Shown: positions 26,997-35,516 of the stretch, in pieces
How positions within the stretch are numbered: the stretch's first letter is position 1
Layout of the letters: every line of letters begins with the position of its first letter
Assembly: GCA_910584635.1 (NCBI GenBank)
Contig: CAJUBA010000004.1
Coordinates: forward strand, 33,964 to 97,963
Length of the DNA stretch: 64,000 nt
Direction of reading: 5' to 3'
Source: an uncultured Christensenella sp.
Lineage (GTDB): Bacteria; Bacillota; Clostridia; Christensenellales; UBA3700
Made by a program: the position numbers and the translations under genes
The notes under the pieces: generated by a model
What the model was told of the DNA's origin: nothing
Databases searched by the model: none
What the model saw: only the letters and a program-made list of their open reading frames with translations

Positions 26997-28259
26997 ATGA
27001 ATTACAGCCAATTATCTAAAGAAGAACTTCAACAAATCTACGACCTGCAAAAAGCGGAGTACGACGCTTTGAAGAGGCAGGGTTACAAAGTCGATATTGC
27101 CAGAGGCAAGCCTTGTAACGAGCAGTTGGATATCGCTATGCCTATGCTTACGGCGGAAGGTATAGAGAATATGCCCAAAAGTTACCGCAACTACGGTATG
27201 CTTGACGGCATTCCCGAAATGAAAAAGATTTTCGCTCAAATGCTGGGCGTTACGTCGGATGAAGTTATCGTTGGCGGAAGCAGTTCGCTCAATCTTATGT
27301 ACGACACTGTTCAAAGAGCGTTGCAGTTTGGAGTATGCGGTTCCAAGCCTTGGAATTCTCAACCTGTTAAATTTCTTTGTCCCGTTCCCGGTTACGACAG
27401 ACATTTCGCTATCTGCGAACATTTCGGTATAGAAATGATAAATATTCCTATGACGGAGGAAGGTCCTAATATGGATCTTGTCGAGCAACTCGTTGCCAAC
27501 GACGACGCTATCAAGGCGATTTGGTGCGTTCCCAAATACAGCAATCCTACGGGTATTACTTATTCCGACGCGGTAGTCGAAAGACTTGCTTCTATGAAGA
27601 CGAAAGCCGAAGATTTCAGAATCTTCTGGGACAACGCTTACGTTGTGCATGATCTTACCGATACTCCCGACACTCTTGCGAATATAATGGAAATCTCGGC
27701 AAGAGTAGGCAATCCCGACAGAGTTTACCAATTTGCTTCGACTTCCAAAGTTACGCTTGCCGGCAGCGGCGTAGGCTGTATCGCTACAAGCAAAAACAAC
27801 GTCAAAGACATTCTTTCTCATTTGACGATACAGACGATTTCTTACAATAAAGTATGGCAGTATATTCATTATCTGTTCCTTAAAGATAATGACAATATAA
27901 GGGCGATTATGGCAAAGCAAAGAGAGATAATCAAACCGAAATTCGATTCGCTTGTCAACGCTTTTGACGACGCTTTCGGAAGCGACAGCGATATTGCTAA
28001 ATGGACGAATCCCAACGGCGGATATTTCATTACGTTGGACGTACTCGACGGTTGCGCGAAAAAAGTATGCGCGCTTTGCAAAGACGCGGGACTTACGCTT
28101 ACTTCGGCAGGCGCTCCCTTCCCGTACGGTATTGACATCAACGACAGAACGTTGAGAATAGCGCCGACGTTTACTTCCGACAGCGATTTGGTAGTAGCGA
28201 CGCAAATACTTACTTGTTGCGTCAAACTCGCTTGCGTGGAAAAACTCATCAACGATTGA
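26997..28259 (+). CDS. Aspartate aminotransferase-like enzyme, class Ic
   Basis: 420-residue PLP aminotransferase of the group typified by Corynebacterium AspT (subgroup Ic, PF12897-type). Supporting segments are GYKVDIARGKPCNEQLDIA, RNYGMLDGIPEMKKIF, the nucleotide-like CVPKYSNPTGITYSD, and the PLP-lysine context FASTSKVTLAGSGVG. The likely reaction is aspartate/2-oxoglutarate transamination; alanine or other substrates are not excluded. It is first of three closely spaced genes with yfcE-like and hydrogenase-like genes downstream. Confidence 0.88.
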   Translation: MNYSQLSKEELQQIYDLQKAEYDALKRQGYKVDIARGKPCNEQLDIAMPMLTAEGIENMPKSYRNYGMLDGIPEMKKIFAQMLGVTSDEVIVGGSSSLNLMYDTVQRALQFGVCGSKPWNSQPVKFLCPVPGYDRHFAICEHFGIEMINIPMTEEGPNMDLVEQLVANDDAIKAIWCVPKYSNPTGITYSDAVVERLASMKTKAEDFRIFWDNAYVVHDLTDTPDTLANIMEISARVGNPDRVYQFASTSKVTLAGSGVGCIATSKNNVKDILSHLTIQTISYNKVWQYIHYLFLKDNDNIRAIMAKQREIIKPKFDSLVNAFDDAFGSDSDIAKWTNPNGGYFITLDVLDGCAKKVCALCKDAGLTLTSAGAPFPYGIDINDRTLRIAPTFTSDSDLVVATQILTCCVKLACVEKLIND

Positions 28260-28276
28260 TATTATAAAGGTATAAA

Positions 28277-28819
28277 ATGAAATTAGTTATCGCATCGGAT
28301 ATTCACGGTTCCGCGTATTATGCGCAAAAAGTAAAGGACGCCTTTGAAAGAGAGGGCGGGGAACTTCTCGCGCTTTTGGGCGATATATACAATCCCGGAC
28401 CGCGCAACCCGATATCAAAAGATTACGAGCCTTTGAAAGTAGCAAGCATACTCAATTCCATTAAAGATAAATTGATAGTAATCAAAGGCAACTGCGACAG
28501 TGAAGTCGATACGTTGATAAGCGAATTTGATTTCAGCGATTTTTCGCAGATATTTGTCGACGGCTTAAAAATCACGTTGACGCATGGGCATAAATTCAAC
28601 AAGGACAATATGCCGACAAATGCGGGCGATTTGATGTGCTACGGACACTTCCATACCGGTTTTATAACAAAGGTAGGGAAAACCGTCGTCGCCAACGCAG
28701 GTTCGGTATCTTTGCCGAAAGACGGAACGCCGAGCAGTTATCTTACGGTAGAGGGCGGCGTTGTAACTCTCAAAGACATTGACGGGAAAACCGTTGATAC
28801 TATGAAAATCGAAAAATAA
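28277..28819 (+). CDS. yfcE: YfcE/MJ0936-type metallophosphodiesterase
   Basis: 180-residue calcineurin-like phosphoesterase. The metal-ligand motifs appear in order: DIHGS (about 8-12), LGDIYNPGP, KGNCDSEVD, THGHKF, and CYGHFHT. YfcE enzymes hydrolyse phosphodiesters in vitro and need Mn2+; the physiological substrate is unknown. It lies 17 nt after the aminotransferase and 13 nt before the hydrogenase-like gene. Confidence 0.9.
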   Translation: MKLVIASDIHGSAYYAQKVKDAFEREGGELLALLGDIYNPGPRNPISKDYEPLKVASILNSIKDKLIVIKGNCDSEVDTLISEFDFSDFSQIFVDGLKITLTHGHKFNKDNMPTNAGDLMCYGHFHTGFITKVGKTVVANAGSVSLPKDGTPSSYLTVEGGVVTLKDIDGKTVDTMKIEK

Positions 28820-28832
28820 TAAAGAGGTAATT

Positions 28833-30269
28833 ATGAGCAACAGCAAATTCGATACAAAAGTGCAAGTACTCAAATATGAGGTATTAAAGCAAATAATCGA
28901 GGCTTACGACAAAGGGGATATGTCCCAAATATATATGGATATACCCAAGGCAATTTCTCCCGGTCCCAAGCCGAGTTTCAGATGCTGTATATATAAAGAA
29001 AGAGCAATCGTTCAGGAGAGAATAAAACTTGCTCTCGGCGGAGATAAGTCCAATCCCAATATAGTGGAAGTAATCGAAGCGGCGTGCGATTCCTGTCCTA
29101 TCAGCGGAATGTATATAACTCCCGCGTGTCGCGGCTGTATAGTACACAAATGTCAGGAATCCTGTCCCAAGGACGCAATCACGATTGTCGACAACAAACC
29201 CGTTATAGATATGGATAAATGTATCAAATGCGGACGTTGCGCAAAAGCGTGTCCTTATGACGCGATAATAGAGCAGTCCCGTCCTTGTATTAAAAGTTGT
29301 AAGGTAAAAGCGCTGTCTATGGACGAATACGACAGAGCGAAGATTGACAACGATAAATGTATCGCGTGCGGAGCGTGCGTATACAACTGCCCGTTCGGCG
29401 CGATAGTAGATAAGTCGTTTATAATAGAAACTTTGGATTTGCTCAAAGACGCTAAGGAAAACGGAGGCAGAGTATTCGCTATCATAGCGCCGGCAATCGC
29501 GAGCCAGTTCAAACCCGCTACGTTCGGTCAACTTGTAACGGGTATCAAACAACTGGGATTTGACAGAGTTTACGAAGCGGCGTTGGGCGCGGATATAACG
29601 TTGTATAAAGAAGCGAAGGAGTTTGAAGAAAAAGGTTTAATGACTACTTCATGCTGTCCTTCATTCGTAATGTTTATCGAAAAGAATTTCCCCGAACTTG
29701 CAAAGTATATATCTTCTTCGCCGTCGCCTATGGTGGAAACTGCTATGCTTCTCAAAAGAAAATATCCGGGTATCAAAACGGTATTTATCGGACCTTGCAC
29801 GAGCAAAAAACTCGAGTATAGACTTGAGAAAACAGAGGGCGCTATCGACAGCGTGATTTCATTTGAGGAGTTGCAGGCTTTGCTTGACGCGAGAAAAGTC
29901 GATTTGCTTGTTCAAGAAGAAATGAATATTGATGACGCGTCGGTAATGGGCAGAGTATTCGCAAAGTGCGGAGGTATTTCGCAAGATATTGCAAAACTCA
30001 CCGAAGGCAAAGTCGAAGCCGTCGCAATGAGCGGTATAGACGAGTGCAGAGCCAATCTTCTCAAACTCAAATTCAATAAGACGACAGCCAACTTCTTTGA
30101 AGGTATGGCTTGCGACGGAGGCTGTTTGAACGGCGCGCTGTCCTTGCACCACGATATAAAGAATATCGTCGAAATAGATAAGTATTCCAACAATGCATCG
30201 CATAAGGATATATTGAGTTCTGTCGATATGTATAAGCAAAGTTTGAGTCTAAGCGACGATAAAGAATAA
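28833..30269 (+). CDS. Monomeric [FeFe] hydrogenase, group B-like
   Basis: 478-residue cytoplasmic iron-sulfur protein. Two ferredoxin clusters are visible (C130-C133-C136-C140 and C176-C179-C182-C186), preceded by extra Cys near 85-111. All four H-cluster Cys are kept: TSCCPSF (C274), GPCTSKKLE (C322), and EGMACDGGC (C427, C431). The variant loops (Phe instead of Trp after TSCCP, NGALSLHH in place of GGG-P) point to group B rather than the classic CpI group A. Group B function is poorly known; H2 sensing, redox balancing or H2 production from ferredoxin are possible. No maturases (HydEFG) are in the window. Confidence 0.85.
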   Translation: MSNSKFDTKVQVLKYEVLKQIIEAYDKGDMSQIYMDIPKAISPGPKPSFRCCIYKERAIVQERIKLALGGDKSNPNIVEVIEAACDSCPISGMYITPACRGCIVHKCQESCPKDAITIVDNKPVIDMDKCIKCGRCAKACPYDAIIEQSRPCIKSCKVKALSMDEYDRAKIDNDKCIACGACVYNCPFGAIVDKSFIIETLDLLKDAKENGGRVFAIIAPAIASQFKPATFGQLVTGIKQLGFDRVYEAALGADITLYKEAKEFEEKGLMTTSCCPSFVMFIEKNFPELAKYISSSPSPMVETAMLLKRKYPGIKTVFIGPCTSKKLEYRLEKTEGAIDSVISFEELQALLDARKVDLLVQEEMNIDDASVMGRVFAKCGGISQDIAKLTEGKVEAVAMSGIDECRANLLKLKFNKTTANFFEGMACDGGCLNGALSLHHDIKNIVEIDKYSNNASHKDILSSVDMYKQSLSLSDDKE

Positions 30270-30292
30270 GTAATTTCTCGGTTTAATAACGC

Positions 30293-30327
30293 GACTACCG
30301 CCGTACTAAACGGCGGTAGTCTTTTAT
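30293..30327 (+). terminator. Terminator after the hydrogenase gene
   Basis: GACTACCGCCG (30293-30303) pairs perfectly with CGGCGGTAGTC (30311-30321), followed by TTTTAT. Confidence 0.9.
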
Positions 30328-30414
30328 ATAATAATAAATAAAATATGATTTAGTAAAGAGAAGATACAAACATAGGAAAACGGATTTAATTTAATAAAAG
30401 AAGATAAAAAAGAC

Positions 30415-30531
30415 TGTTCGGCGGGAAGGGGAAAGGACGGAGAGAAAGACGGCAGATTTTTTGTTGAAATGCTTTTTTGAACCGTCTCGCAGAAAATGTG
30501 CGTTGGCGCGTGAAAAAATATAGTAATAAAG
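30415..30531. repeat. Dispersed cruciform repeat, diverged copy D
   Basis: Begins TGTTCGGCGGGAAGG, like the ends of copies A and F, and contains AATGTGCGTTGGCGCGTGA, a diverged form of the tip found next door (ATGTACGTTGAGCGTGA). The right end merges with the following copy. It fills the gene-free stretch 30328-30772 with copy E. Confidence 0.5.
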
Positions 30532-30533
30532 TC

Positions 30534-30701
30534 TTGTTCGGCAAAGATGAAGATAGACAAAAAAGAAAGCGGAAGATTTTTCGTCAAGTAGGTATTTGCC
30601 GAACCGAGGCGTACTTTATGTACGTTGAGCGTGAGACAAATGCTTAATTGGCGGAAAAGATGCCGTTTTACTTTTGTCTAGATTTCATCTTTGCCGAACA
30701 A
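30534..30701. repeat. Dispersed cruciform repeat, copy E
   Basis: TTGTTCGGCAAAGATGAA (30534-30551) is the exact inverse of TTCATCTTTGCCGAACAA (30684-30701), and pairing continues inward (ATAGACAAAA against TTTTGTCTA). The middle holds GGCGTACTTTATGTACGTTG, which on the minus strand is the CAACGTACAT...AGTACG tip shared with the copies at 5844 and 36131. It ends 71 bp before spoIVA. Confidence 0.75.
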
Positions 30702-30714
30702 AAAAATAAAAAGT

Positions 30715-30746
30715 TGGTATATCTTGATTAGTAGGCTAATATACTT
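30715..30746 (+). promoter_or_regulatory. Possible sigma-E-type promoter of spoIVA
   Basis: TGGTATATC (about 30715-30723) and AATATACT (30738-30745) are spaced like sporulation sigma-E elements (ATATT-like and CATACAnT-like), but each matches only partly. No vegetative TTGACA/TATAAT pair is seen between the repeat and the gene. This is the expected sigma factor for spoIVA from family knowledge; the exact boxes are tentative. Confidence 0.35.
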
Positions 30747-30772
30747 TATCGAACAAAAAAGTGGAGGAGTTT

Positions 30773-32251
30773 ATGGAAAAATTTGACCTTTATCAAGATA
30801 TTTCGACAAGAACGGAGGGAAATATCTATATAGGAGTCGTTGGACCTGTAAGAAGTGGTAAATCCACTTTTATCACAAGGTTTATGCAAACAATGGTTTT
30901 GCCTAATCTGCAAGACGGTTATCACAAAGAAAGAATCGTCGACGAGTTACCACAATCGGCAGACGGAAAGACCATTATGACTACGCAACCGAAGTTTGTA
31001 CCGGACGGAGGCGTAGATGTGGAACTTGCGCCGGGCTGCATGGCAAAACTCAGACTTGTAGACTGCGTAGGTTATCCCTTTGAGGGCGCGCAAGGATTCG
31101 AAGAGGGGGATACCGACAGACTTGTCAACACTCCTTGGAGCGACGAGCAAATGCCTTTCAGCGAAGCGGCGGAGTACGGTACAAGCAAAGTTATTACCGA
31201 TCATTCGACGATTGGCGTACTTGTATCTACGGACGGTTCTATTCTCGATTTGCCGAGAGAAGGCTATCTAAGCGCGGAGAGAAGAGTAGTAAGAGAGATG
31301 AAGGAACTCAACAAGCCTTTCGTACTCTTGCTTAATTCCAAACATCCGCAGGACAGCAACTCCATAAGATTAAGAGACGAACTTTCCGACGAGTACGGAG
31401 TACCCGTACTTCTTAAAAATATCCAGGAAATGACGTCCCAAGATATGGCGGATATGCTCGAAACAGTACTCATGCAATTCCCGCTCAGAATGGTAGACGT
31501 GGCTATGCCCGGTTGGATGCAGGCATTGCCGAGAACAAGCGAGATAATTTCGCATATCATAGATAAAGTTTGCGAAGTAGCCAAAGAAATGCAGGTAATG
31601 GGCGATTACAGAAAGTTGAGCAATATTTTCGACGAAGACGAATTTTTGCTCAAAGACTGTACGACGTCAGTCGATTACGGCAAGGGAACGTGTGTTCTCA
31701 ACGTTACTCCCAAATCCGAACTTTTCTATCGCGTGCTGTCCGAGCAGTGCGGTATGGAGATTGCTGACGAATGCCAACTCGTATCTTATATCAAAGAGTT
31801 CGCTCAGGCGAGAAATCAGTATAATAAGATTAAACAGGCTTTGGCGGACGTGGACAATTACGGTTACGGCGTAGTAACTCCGTCGCTTGAAGATATGAAT
31901 CTCCAAAGTCCTCAGATTGTAAGAAAGGGGTCCAGATACGGTATAAAACTCAAAGCGTCTGCTCCCGCTATGCACATTATGAGAGTAGACGTAGAAACGG
32001 AAGTAAATCCAGTAATAAATACCGATATGCAAAACGAAGCAAATCTCAAAGCGTGGCTTGAAGAGTTCGGCGAAGACGGTCAGGGAATTTGGAATACGAA
32101 TATGTTCGGAAAAAGCCTTAACGTAATAGCAAAAGAAGGACTTAACAACAAACTTATGGCTATGCCCGAGGAAGTGCGCGGCAAGTTGCGTAAGACCGTA
32201 ACGAGAATCGTCAACGAAGGAAAGGGCGGAGTACTCTGTATTTTGCTGTAA
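30773..32251 (+). CDS. spoIVA: Stage IV sporulation protein A, spore coat ATPase
   Basis: Mother-cell ATPase that polymerises on the forespore surface as the foundation of the spore coat. From the ATG at 30773 (GGAGG site; preferred over the GTG at 30761) it is 492 residues, matching Bacillus SpoIVA. The Walker A motif GPVRSGKST falls at residues 24-32 with the key Lys at 30, and the switch-like DCVGYPFEGA follows. The C-terminus ends in KGGVLCILL, the conserved membrane-surface targeting tail. Its presence marks the organism as a genuine endospore former. Confidence 0.97.
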   Translation: MEKFDLYQDISTRTEGNIYIGVVGPVRSGKSTFITRFMQTMVLPNLQDGYHKERIVDELPQSADGKTIMTTQPKFVPDGGVDVELAPGCMAKLRLVDCVGYPFEGAQGFEEGDTDRLVNTPWSDEQMPFSEAAEYGTSKVITDHSTIGVLVSTDGSILDLPREGYLSAERRVVREMKELNKPFVLLLNSKHPQDSNSIRLRDELSDEYGVPVLLKNIQEMTSQDMADMLETVLMQFPLRMVDVAMPGWMQALPRTSEIISHIIDKVCEVAKEMQVMGDYRKLSNIFDEDEFLLKDCTTSVDYGKGTCVLNVTPKSELFYRVLSEQCGMEIADECQLVSYIKEFAQARNQYNKIKQALADVDNYGYGVVTPSLEDMNLQSPQIVRKGSRYGIKLKASAPAMHIMRVDVETEVNPVINTDMQNEANLKAWLEEFGEDGQGIWNTNMFGKSLNVIAKEGLNNKLMAMPEEVRGKLRKTVTRIVNEGKGGVLCILL

Positions 32252-32301
32252 GTCAAACCGAATCCTACCGACGCTGTCGGAATAAGATAAAGGCGAAAAA
32301 C

Positions 32302-32330
32302 AAAGAGAGCGAAAATCGCTCTCTTTGCCC
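32302..32330. terminator. Terminator between convergent spoIVA and the Cys-rich gene
   Basis: AAAGAGAGCG (32302-32311) pairs with CGCTCTCTTT (32317-32326). The better T-run is on the minus strand, so it mainly ends the leftward Cys-rich gene. Confidence 0.8.
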
Positions 32331-32348
32331 GTTGCCAAGAAAACGCTA

Positions 32349-33029
32349 TTACGCTATTTTCCTAACTACGAGATTTACGTTTGTGAAATCTTGCGCGTTT
32401 GCGCCGAGGTTTACAAGATTGAGGATACTGTTCGGCGTAGATACCGTTACAGTTCCTTTACCCGAAAGATTATACGGCGTACTTGCGGTCGCTACGTTTG
32501 TTGATTGCGAGAATGCCGGTAGATCCGCTCCGTTAAGTTGCGCTCCAACGGTTGACGTTCCGACCGTCGCGGAAGTACCGGTCAAAGCGAAGTCTACTTC
32601 GTAAGTTCCCGGTTGAAGCAAAGCGCCTGTTCCGCTTGACGTAACGTCAGTACCTATTTGTTTTGCAAGCGTAAGCGGAATAACAGCGTTGGCTGCTATC
32701 GCGGGCGCGCTTGCCGCGCTGAAATGCCCGAGGTTGACCCTAGCGACCGGAGGGACAACGGGCGGCGTAATCGGAGGGATCACAGGAAAAAGCGGGCTAT
32801 TCTCATTTGGACAGCAATACCATCCGCAACCGAAATTCGTTCGCGAACATCCGCACGAGTTGCAACCGCAAGAGTTACATCCGCAAGAATTACGACCGCA
32901 CTGGTTGCATCCGCAACCGCCGCTACGTGAGTTGCCTCCGTTGCATGAGTTGCCGCAAGTATGGCAGCAATTACAACGGTTGTTGAAATTTGTGCTATTA
33001 TTGGAACATAATCCATTGTTACAGAACAT
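32349..33029 (-). CDS. Cys-rich spore-surface-type protein with BclA-like C-terminus
   Basis: 226-residue protein with three zones. Residues 1-73 hold 19 Cys in a low-complexity Asn/Ser/Gly background, including three NSCGC units (about 47-61). A Pro-rich hinge (PVIPPITPPVVPPVA, about 82-96) follows. Residues about 97-226 form a beta-rich domain (GTYEVDFALTGT...GAQLNGADLPAF...NVNLVVRKIA) like the TNF-type trimeric heads of BclA-like spore glycoproteins. No signal peptide is present, as expected for mother-cell-made coat proteins. It faces spoIVA, and I infer a disulfide-linked coat or exosporium role. Collagen repeats are absent. Confidence 0.75.
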   Translation of the reverse strand: MFCNNGLCSNNSTNFNNRCNCCHTCGNSCNGGNSRSGGCGCNQCGRNSCGCNSCGCNSCGCSRTNFGCGWYCCPNENSPLFPVIPPITPPVVPPVARVNLGHFSAASAPAIAANAVIPLTLAKQIGTDVTSSGTGALLQPGTYEVDFALTGTSATVGTSTVGAQLNGADLPAFSQSTNVATASTPYNLSGKGTVTVSTPNSILNLVNLGANAQDFTNVNLVVRKIA

Positions 33030-33113
33030 ATATTTTTCTCCTTAGTGTTTGGAAATCGGCTTTTCAGCCATTACATATTACGCTTTTTGATATTACATTG
33101 TTACCGACCGACG

Positions 33114-33142
33114 TTGCATAAAAACGCGCGTTGTGTTATAAT
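33114..33142 (+). promoter_or_regulatory. Strong promoter directly abutting the DUF3810 start (leaderless)
   Basis: TTGCAT (33114-33119), exact 17-bp spacer, TATAAT (33137-33142). The ATG of the gene begins 7 nt after the -10 box, where transcription itself would begin. Confidence 0.75.
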
Positions 33143-33148
33143 CGTAAT

Positions 33149-34330
33149 ATGAGAGAAAAACGCATTTCCAATTATACGAGGAACTTATTGATAAGCGTTG
33201 CCGTTTTGATAGGAGTTTTGATATTTTCGCTGATTTTGCGTACTAACGTAAAGGTATGCGAATTTATTTGCAGGTATTTTGTAAACGCCTATCAGCAAGT
33301 TGCGGGCAGAGTTTTTGCTTTCGCGCCGTACAACGTATTCGAGGCGCTTGCGGCAGTGGCGGTTCTATTGGCGATAACGTGCGTAACGTCGTCGATTGTA
33401 TTTCTTTGCAAAAAGAAAAAGTCTGTCGCAGGAAAGATAATGCTTACTCTTGCGACCGTCGTTTTGTGCGTAATAAATATTTATATTTTTACAGCGGGAT
33501 TTGCTTACAATAGAAAGGGCGCGCCCGTCGGCGCGTATGAGGGGGAAGTCGACGCCGATTTTGCTTTGCAAACTTACGCGGCGATTGTAGAGGATTACAA
33601 TTCGCTTTACGACAAGTTGGAAAAAGACGGCGACGGCGCAGTAGTATGTCCTTATACGCGTAAGGACTTGGCAAACAAAATTAGAGATGCGATAGACTCC
33701 GGGCTTACGGACAGTTACTATTATAAATATACTCCCAAAGCCAAAGCGATAACGTGCAGCGAAATAATGGCGCAGTGTCATGTCGCGGGAATAACGTTTT
33801 TGCCTACCGTCGAGCCTGGTTACAATAAAGATATGTCTATGACGGAACAGTGTACTACTATCGCTCACGAGTTTGCGCATGCAAAAGGTGTTATGAGGGA
33901 AGACGAAGCCAACGTAGTGGGCATTTACGCTTTACTGAACAGTCAAGACGATTATTTAAGATATTGCGCTTATTTTAACATAGTAGGAGATATAACGCAT
34001 TTTCTGCCGTTTGAAAATCGCGCGGAATTGAAAAAGCAATATCCGCTAAACGACGGATATAAAGCGGAGAGGAAGAAGATAGGAGAGTATTGGGAAACCA
34101 AAACGCTACTGGGCAATATAGGAGAATTTTTCAATAATATATATTTGAAAATCAACGGTCAAAAGGAAGGTACCGATTCGTATGACGAAAAGCCGTCCAC
34201 AGATAGAATAGACAGCGGTCAAGTCGACGAAGAGGGGAATACGATTTATATTGAAATTATTACTCAATATACAAAAATGGACAGAATGCTGTTGGGATAT
34301 TGCGCCGAAAATTTATTGAATACAAAATAA
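33149..34330 (+). CDS. DUF3810 membrane metalloprotease-like protein
   Basis: 393-residue protein with about three N-terminal membrane helices (NLLISVAVLIGVLIFSLIL; a second near 70-90; a third near 105-125), followed by an extracytoplasmic domain. The zinc-protease motif is IAHEFAHAKG with a downstream Glu in MREDEANVVG, typical of gluzincin-like DUF3810 proteins. The substrate is unknown. The last about 40 residues are charged and end in LLGYCAENLL. I chose ATG 33149; the TTG at 33131 lies inside the promoter. No ribosome site precedes the ATG, consistent with a leaderless message. Confidence 0.8.
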   Translation: MREKRISNYTRNLLISVAVLIGVLIFSLILRTNVKVCEFICRYFVNAYQQVAGRVFAFAPYNVFEALAAVAVLLAITCVTSSIVFLCKKKKSVAGKIMLTLATVVLCVINIYIFTAGFAYNRKGAPVGAYEGEVDADFALQTYAAIVEDYNSLYDKLEKDGDGAVVCPYTRKDLANKIRDAIDSGLTDSYYYKYTPKAKAITCSEIMAQCHVAGITFLPTVEPGYNKDMSMTEQCTTIAHEFAHAKGVMREDEANVVGIYALLNSQDDYLRYCAYFNIVGDITHFLPFENRAELKKQYPLNDGYKAERKKIGEYWETKTLLGNIGEFFNNIYLKINGQKEGTDSYDEKPSTDRIDSGQVDEEGNTIYIEIITQYTKMDRMLLGYCAENLLNTK

Positions 34331-34460
34331 ATACGATAATATAAAAAATCCATAAAAGAATTTATATTTTATATTGAAAATATACGGAGTATATAGTATT
34401 ATATTAAATATCAGAAATTGCGTAGGCTATTGCAAACAGTCAAACGCATATCGGAGAAAC

Positions 34461-35492
34461 ATGAACGGATATGTAATCACAATTTTTATATTTGCCCTTG
34501 CGTATACGTTTTATATGGGCTTTTCCGACGGAGCGAACGCCGTCGCGACTTGTATCGCAACGCGCGCGATAAAACCGCAGTACGCGCTCATTATTTCGGG
34601 AATAGTAAAATTGGTTGCTCCGATTATCATTTGTTTCTTGTTGGGCAACGACAGTGTTGCGCGTACGGTGGGAAAACTTATCAAGACTTCTGCATTTGAC
34701 GGAATAAGTCAAAAAGAAGGTTTTATATTTTTGCTTTCCACAATGATGGCGACTTTGCTTTGGTCGCTCGTAAGCGTGCTAACCGCCGTACCCAACAGTA
34801 CGTCGCATACGCTTTTGGGCGGACTTGTCGGAGCGGGGCTTGCGAGTTTCGGATTTTCCAACGTCGATTGGGCGATGGTCGGAATAAGAGTTATACTTAT
34901 GGTATTTCTTACGCCGTTGCTTTGTATGACAGTAGGTTATTTACTCAGTAAACTTTTTACTCTTGTGTGCCGTCGTATGGACAGAGGGGTAAAAAAGGCG
35001 TTCAAAGCCGCTCAGGTATTCAACGTAACTTTGCTCAGCACATCTATTTCCATAAACAACGTACAGAAATCCATGGGTATATATTTGCTCGCTATGGTAG
35101 TTTGCAACGGCGTGGGTATGGAAACTTTTGAGTTTGATTTTTGGACGGTCGCTATTATGTCGGTTGCGATAATGCTCGGATTGCTCTTTGGCGGATATAG
35201 ATTGATATACACGGTAGGCAAGAAAATCTATCCGCTGGGGACTTTGCAGTCTGTCGTAGCGCAGGTTTCTACCGCTACTGTAGCGCTTACCTGTTCGTTT
35301 GCCGGAATTCCCGTAAGCACGGGACAGGTAGTTTCGTCCAGTATAATAGGCGTCGGCATGGCTAACAAAGTCAGCGCGGTGCGTTGGGGAAGAGCGAAAA
35401 AGATTTTCGTCAGTTGGATTCTTACTTTCCCCATTGCAATGGCGGTAGGCGCAATAATCTGTCTTTTGCTTAGAGCGATATTTATAAGATAA
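34461..35492 (+). CDS. pit: PiT-family inorganic phosphate transporter
   Basis: Low-affinity phosphate (metal-phosphate):cation symporter of the inner membrane. The 343-residue protein has about ten membrane helices and the duplicated PiT signature: GFSDGANAVATCIATRA near the N-terminus, and VAQVSTATVALTCSFAGIPVSTGQ in the second half. I chose the ATG at 34461 (GGAG site; MNGYVITIFIFALAYTFYMG); the frame runs further upstream without a good start. The DUF47/PhoU-like gene follows at 24 nt, the usual partner. Confidence 0.9.
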   Translation: MNGYVITIFIFALAYTFYMGFSDGANAVATCIATRAIKPQYALIISGIVKLVAPIIICFLLGNDSVARTVGKLIKTSAFDGISQKEGFIFLLSTMMATLLWSLVSVLTAVPNSTSHTLLGGLVGAGLASFGFSNVDWAMVGIRVILMVFLTPLLCMTVGYLLSKLFTLVCRRMDRGVKKAFKAAQVFNVTLLSTSISINNVQKSMGIYLLAMVVCNGVGMETFEFDFWTVAIMSVAIMLGLLFGGYRLIYTVGKKIYPLGTLQSVVAQVSTATVALTCSFAGIPVSTGQVVSSSIIGVGMANKVSAVRWGRAKKIFVSWILTFPIAMAVGAIICLLLRAIFIR

Positions 35493-35516
35493 TATTAAGT
35501 TGATTCGGAGGTCGTT

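Noticed and set aside
28566..28873. Possible minus-strand gene between yfcE and the hydrogenase
   Set aside because: It overlaps the end of the phosphodiesterase and the start of the hydrogenase gene, has no RBS and no recognisable motif.
30328..30772. CRISPR array
   Set aside because: Repeats here are long inverted and few, without regularly spaced direct repeats or cas genes. The same holds for the other repeat patches.
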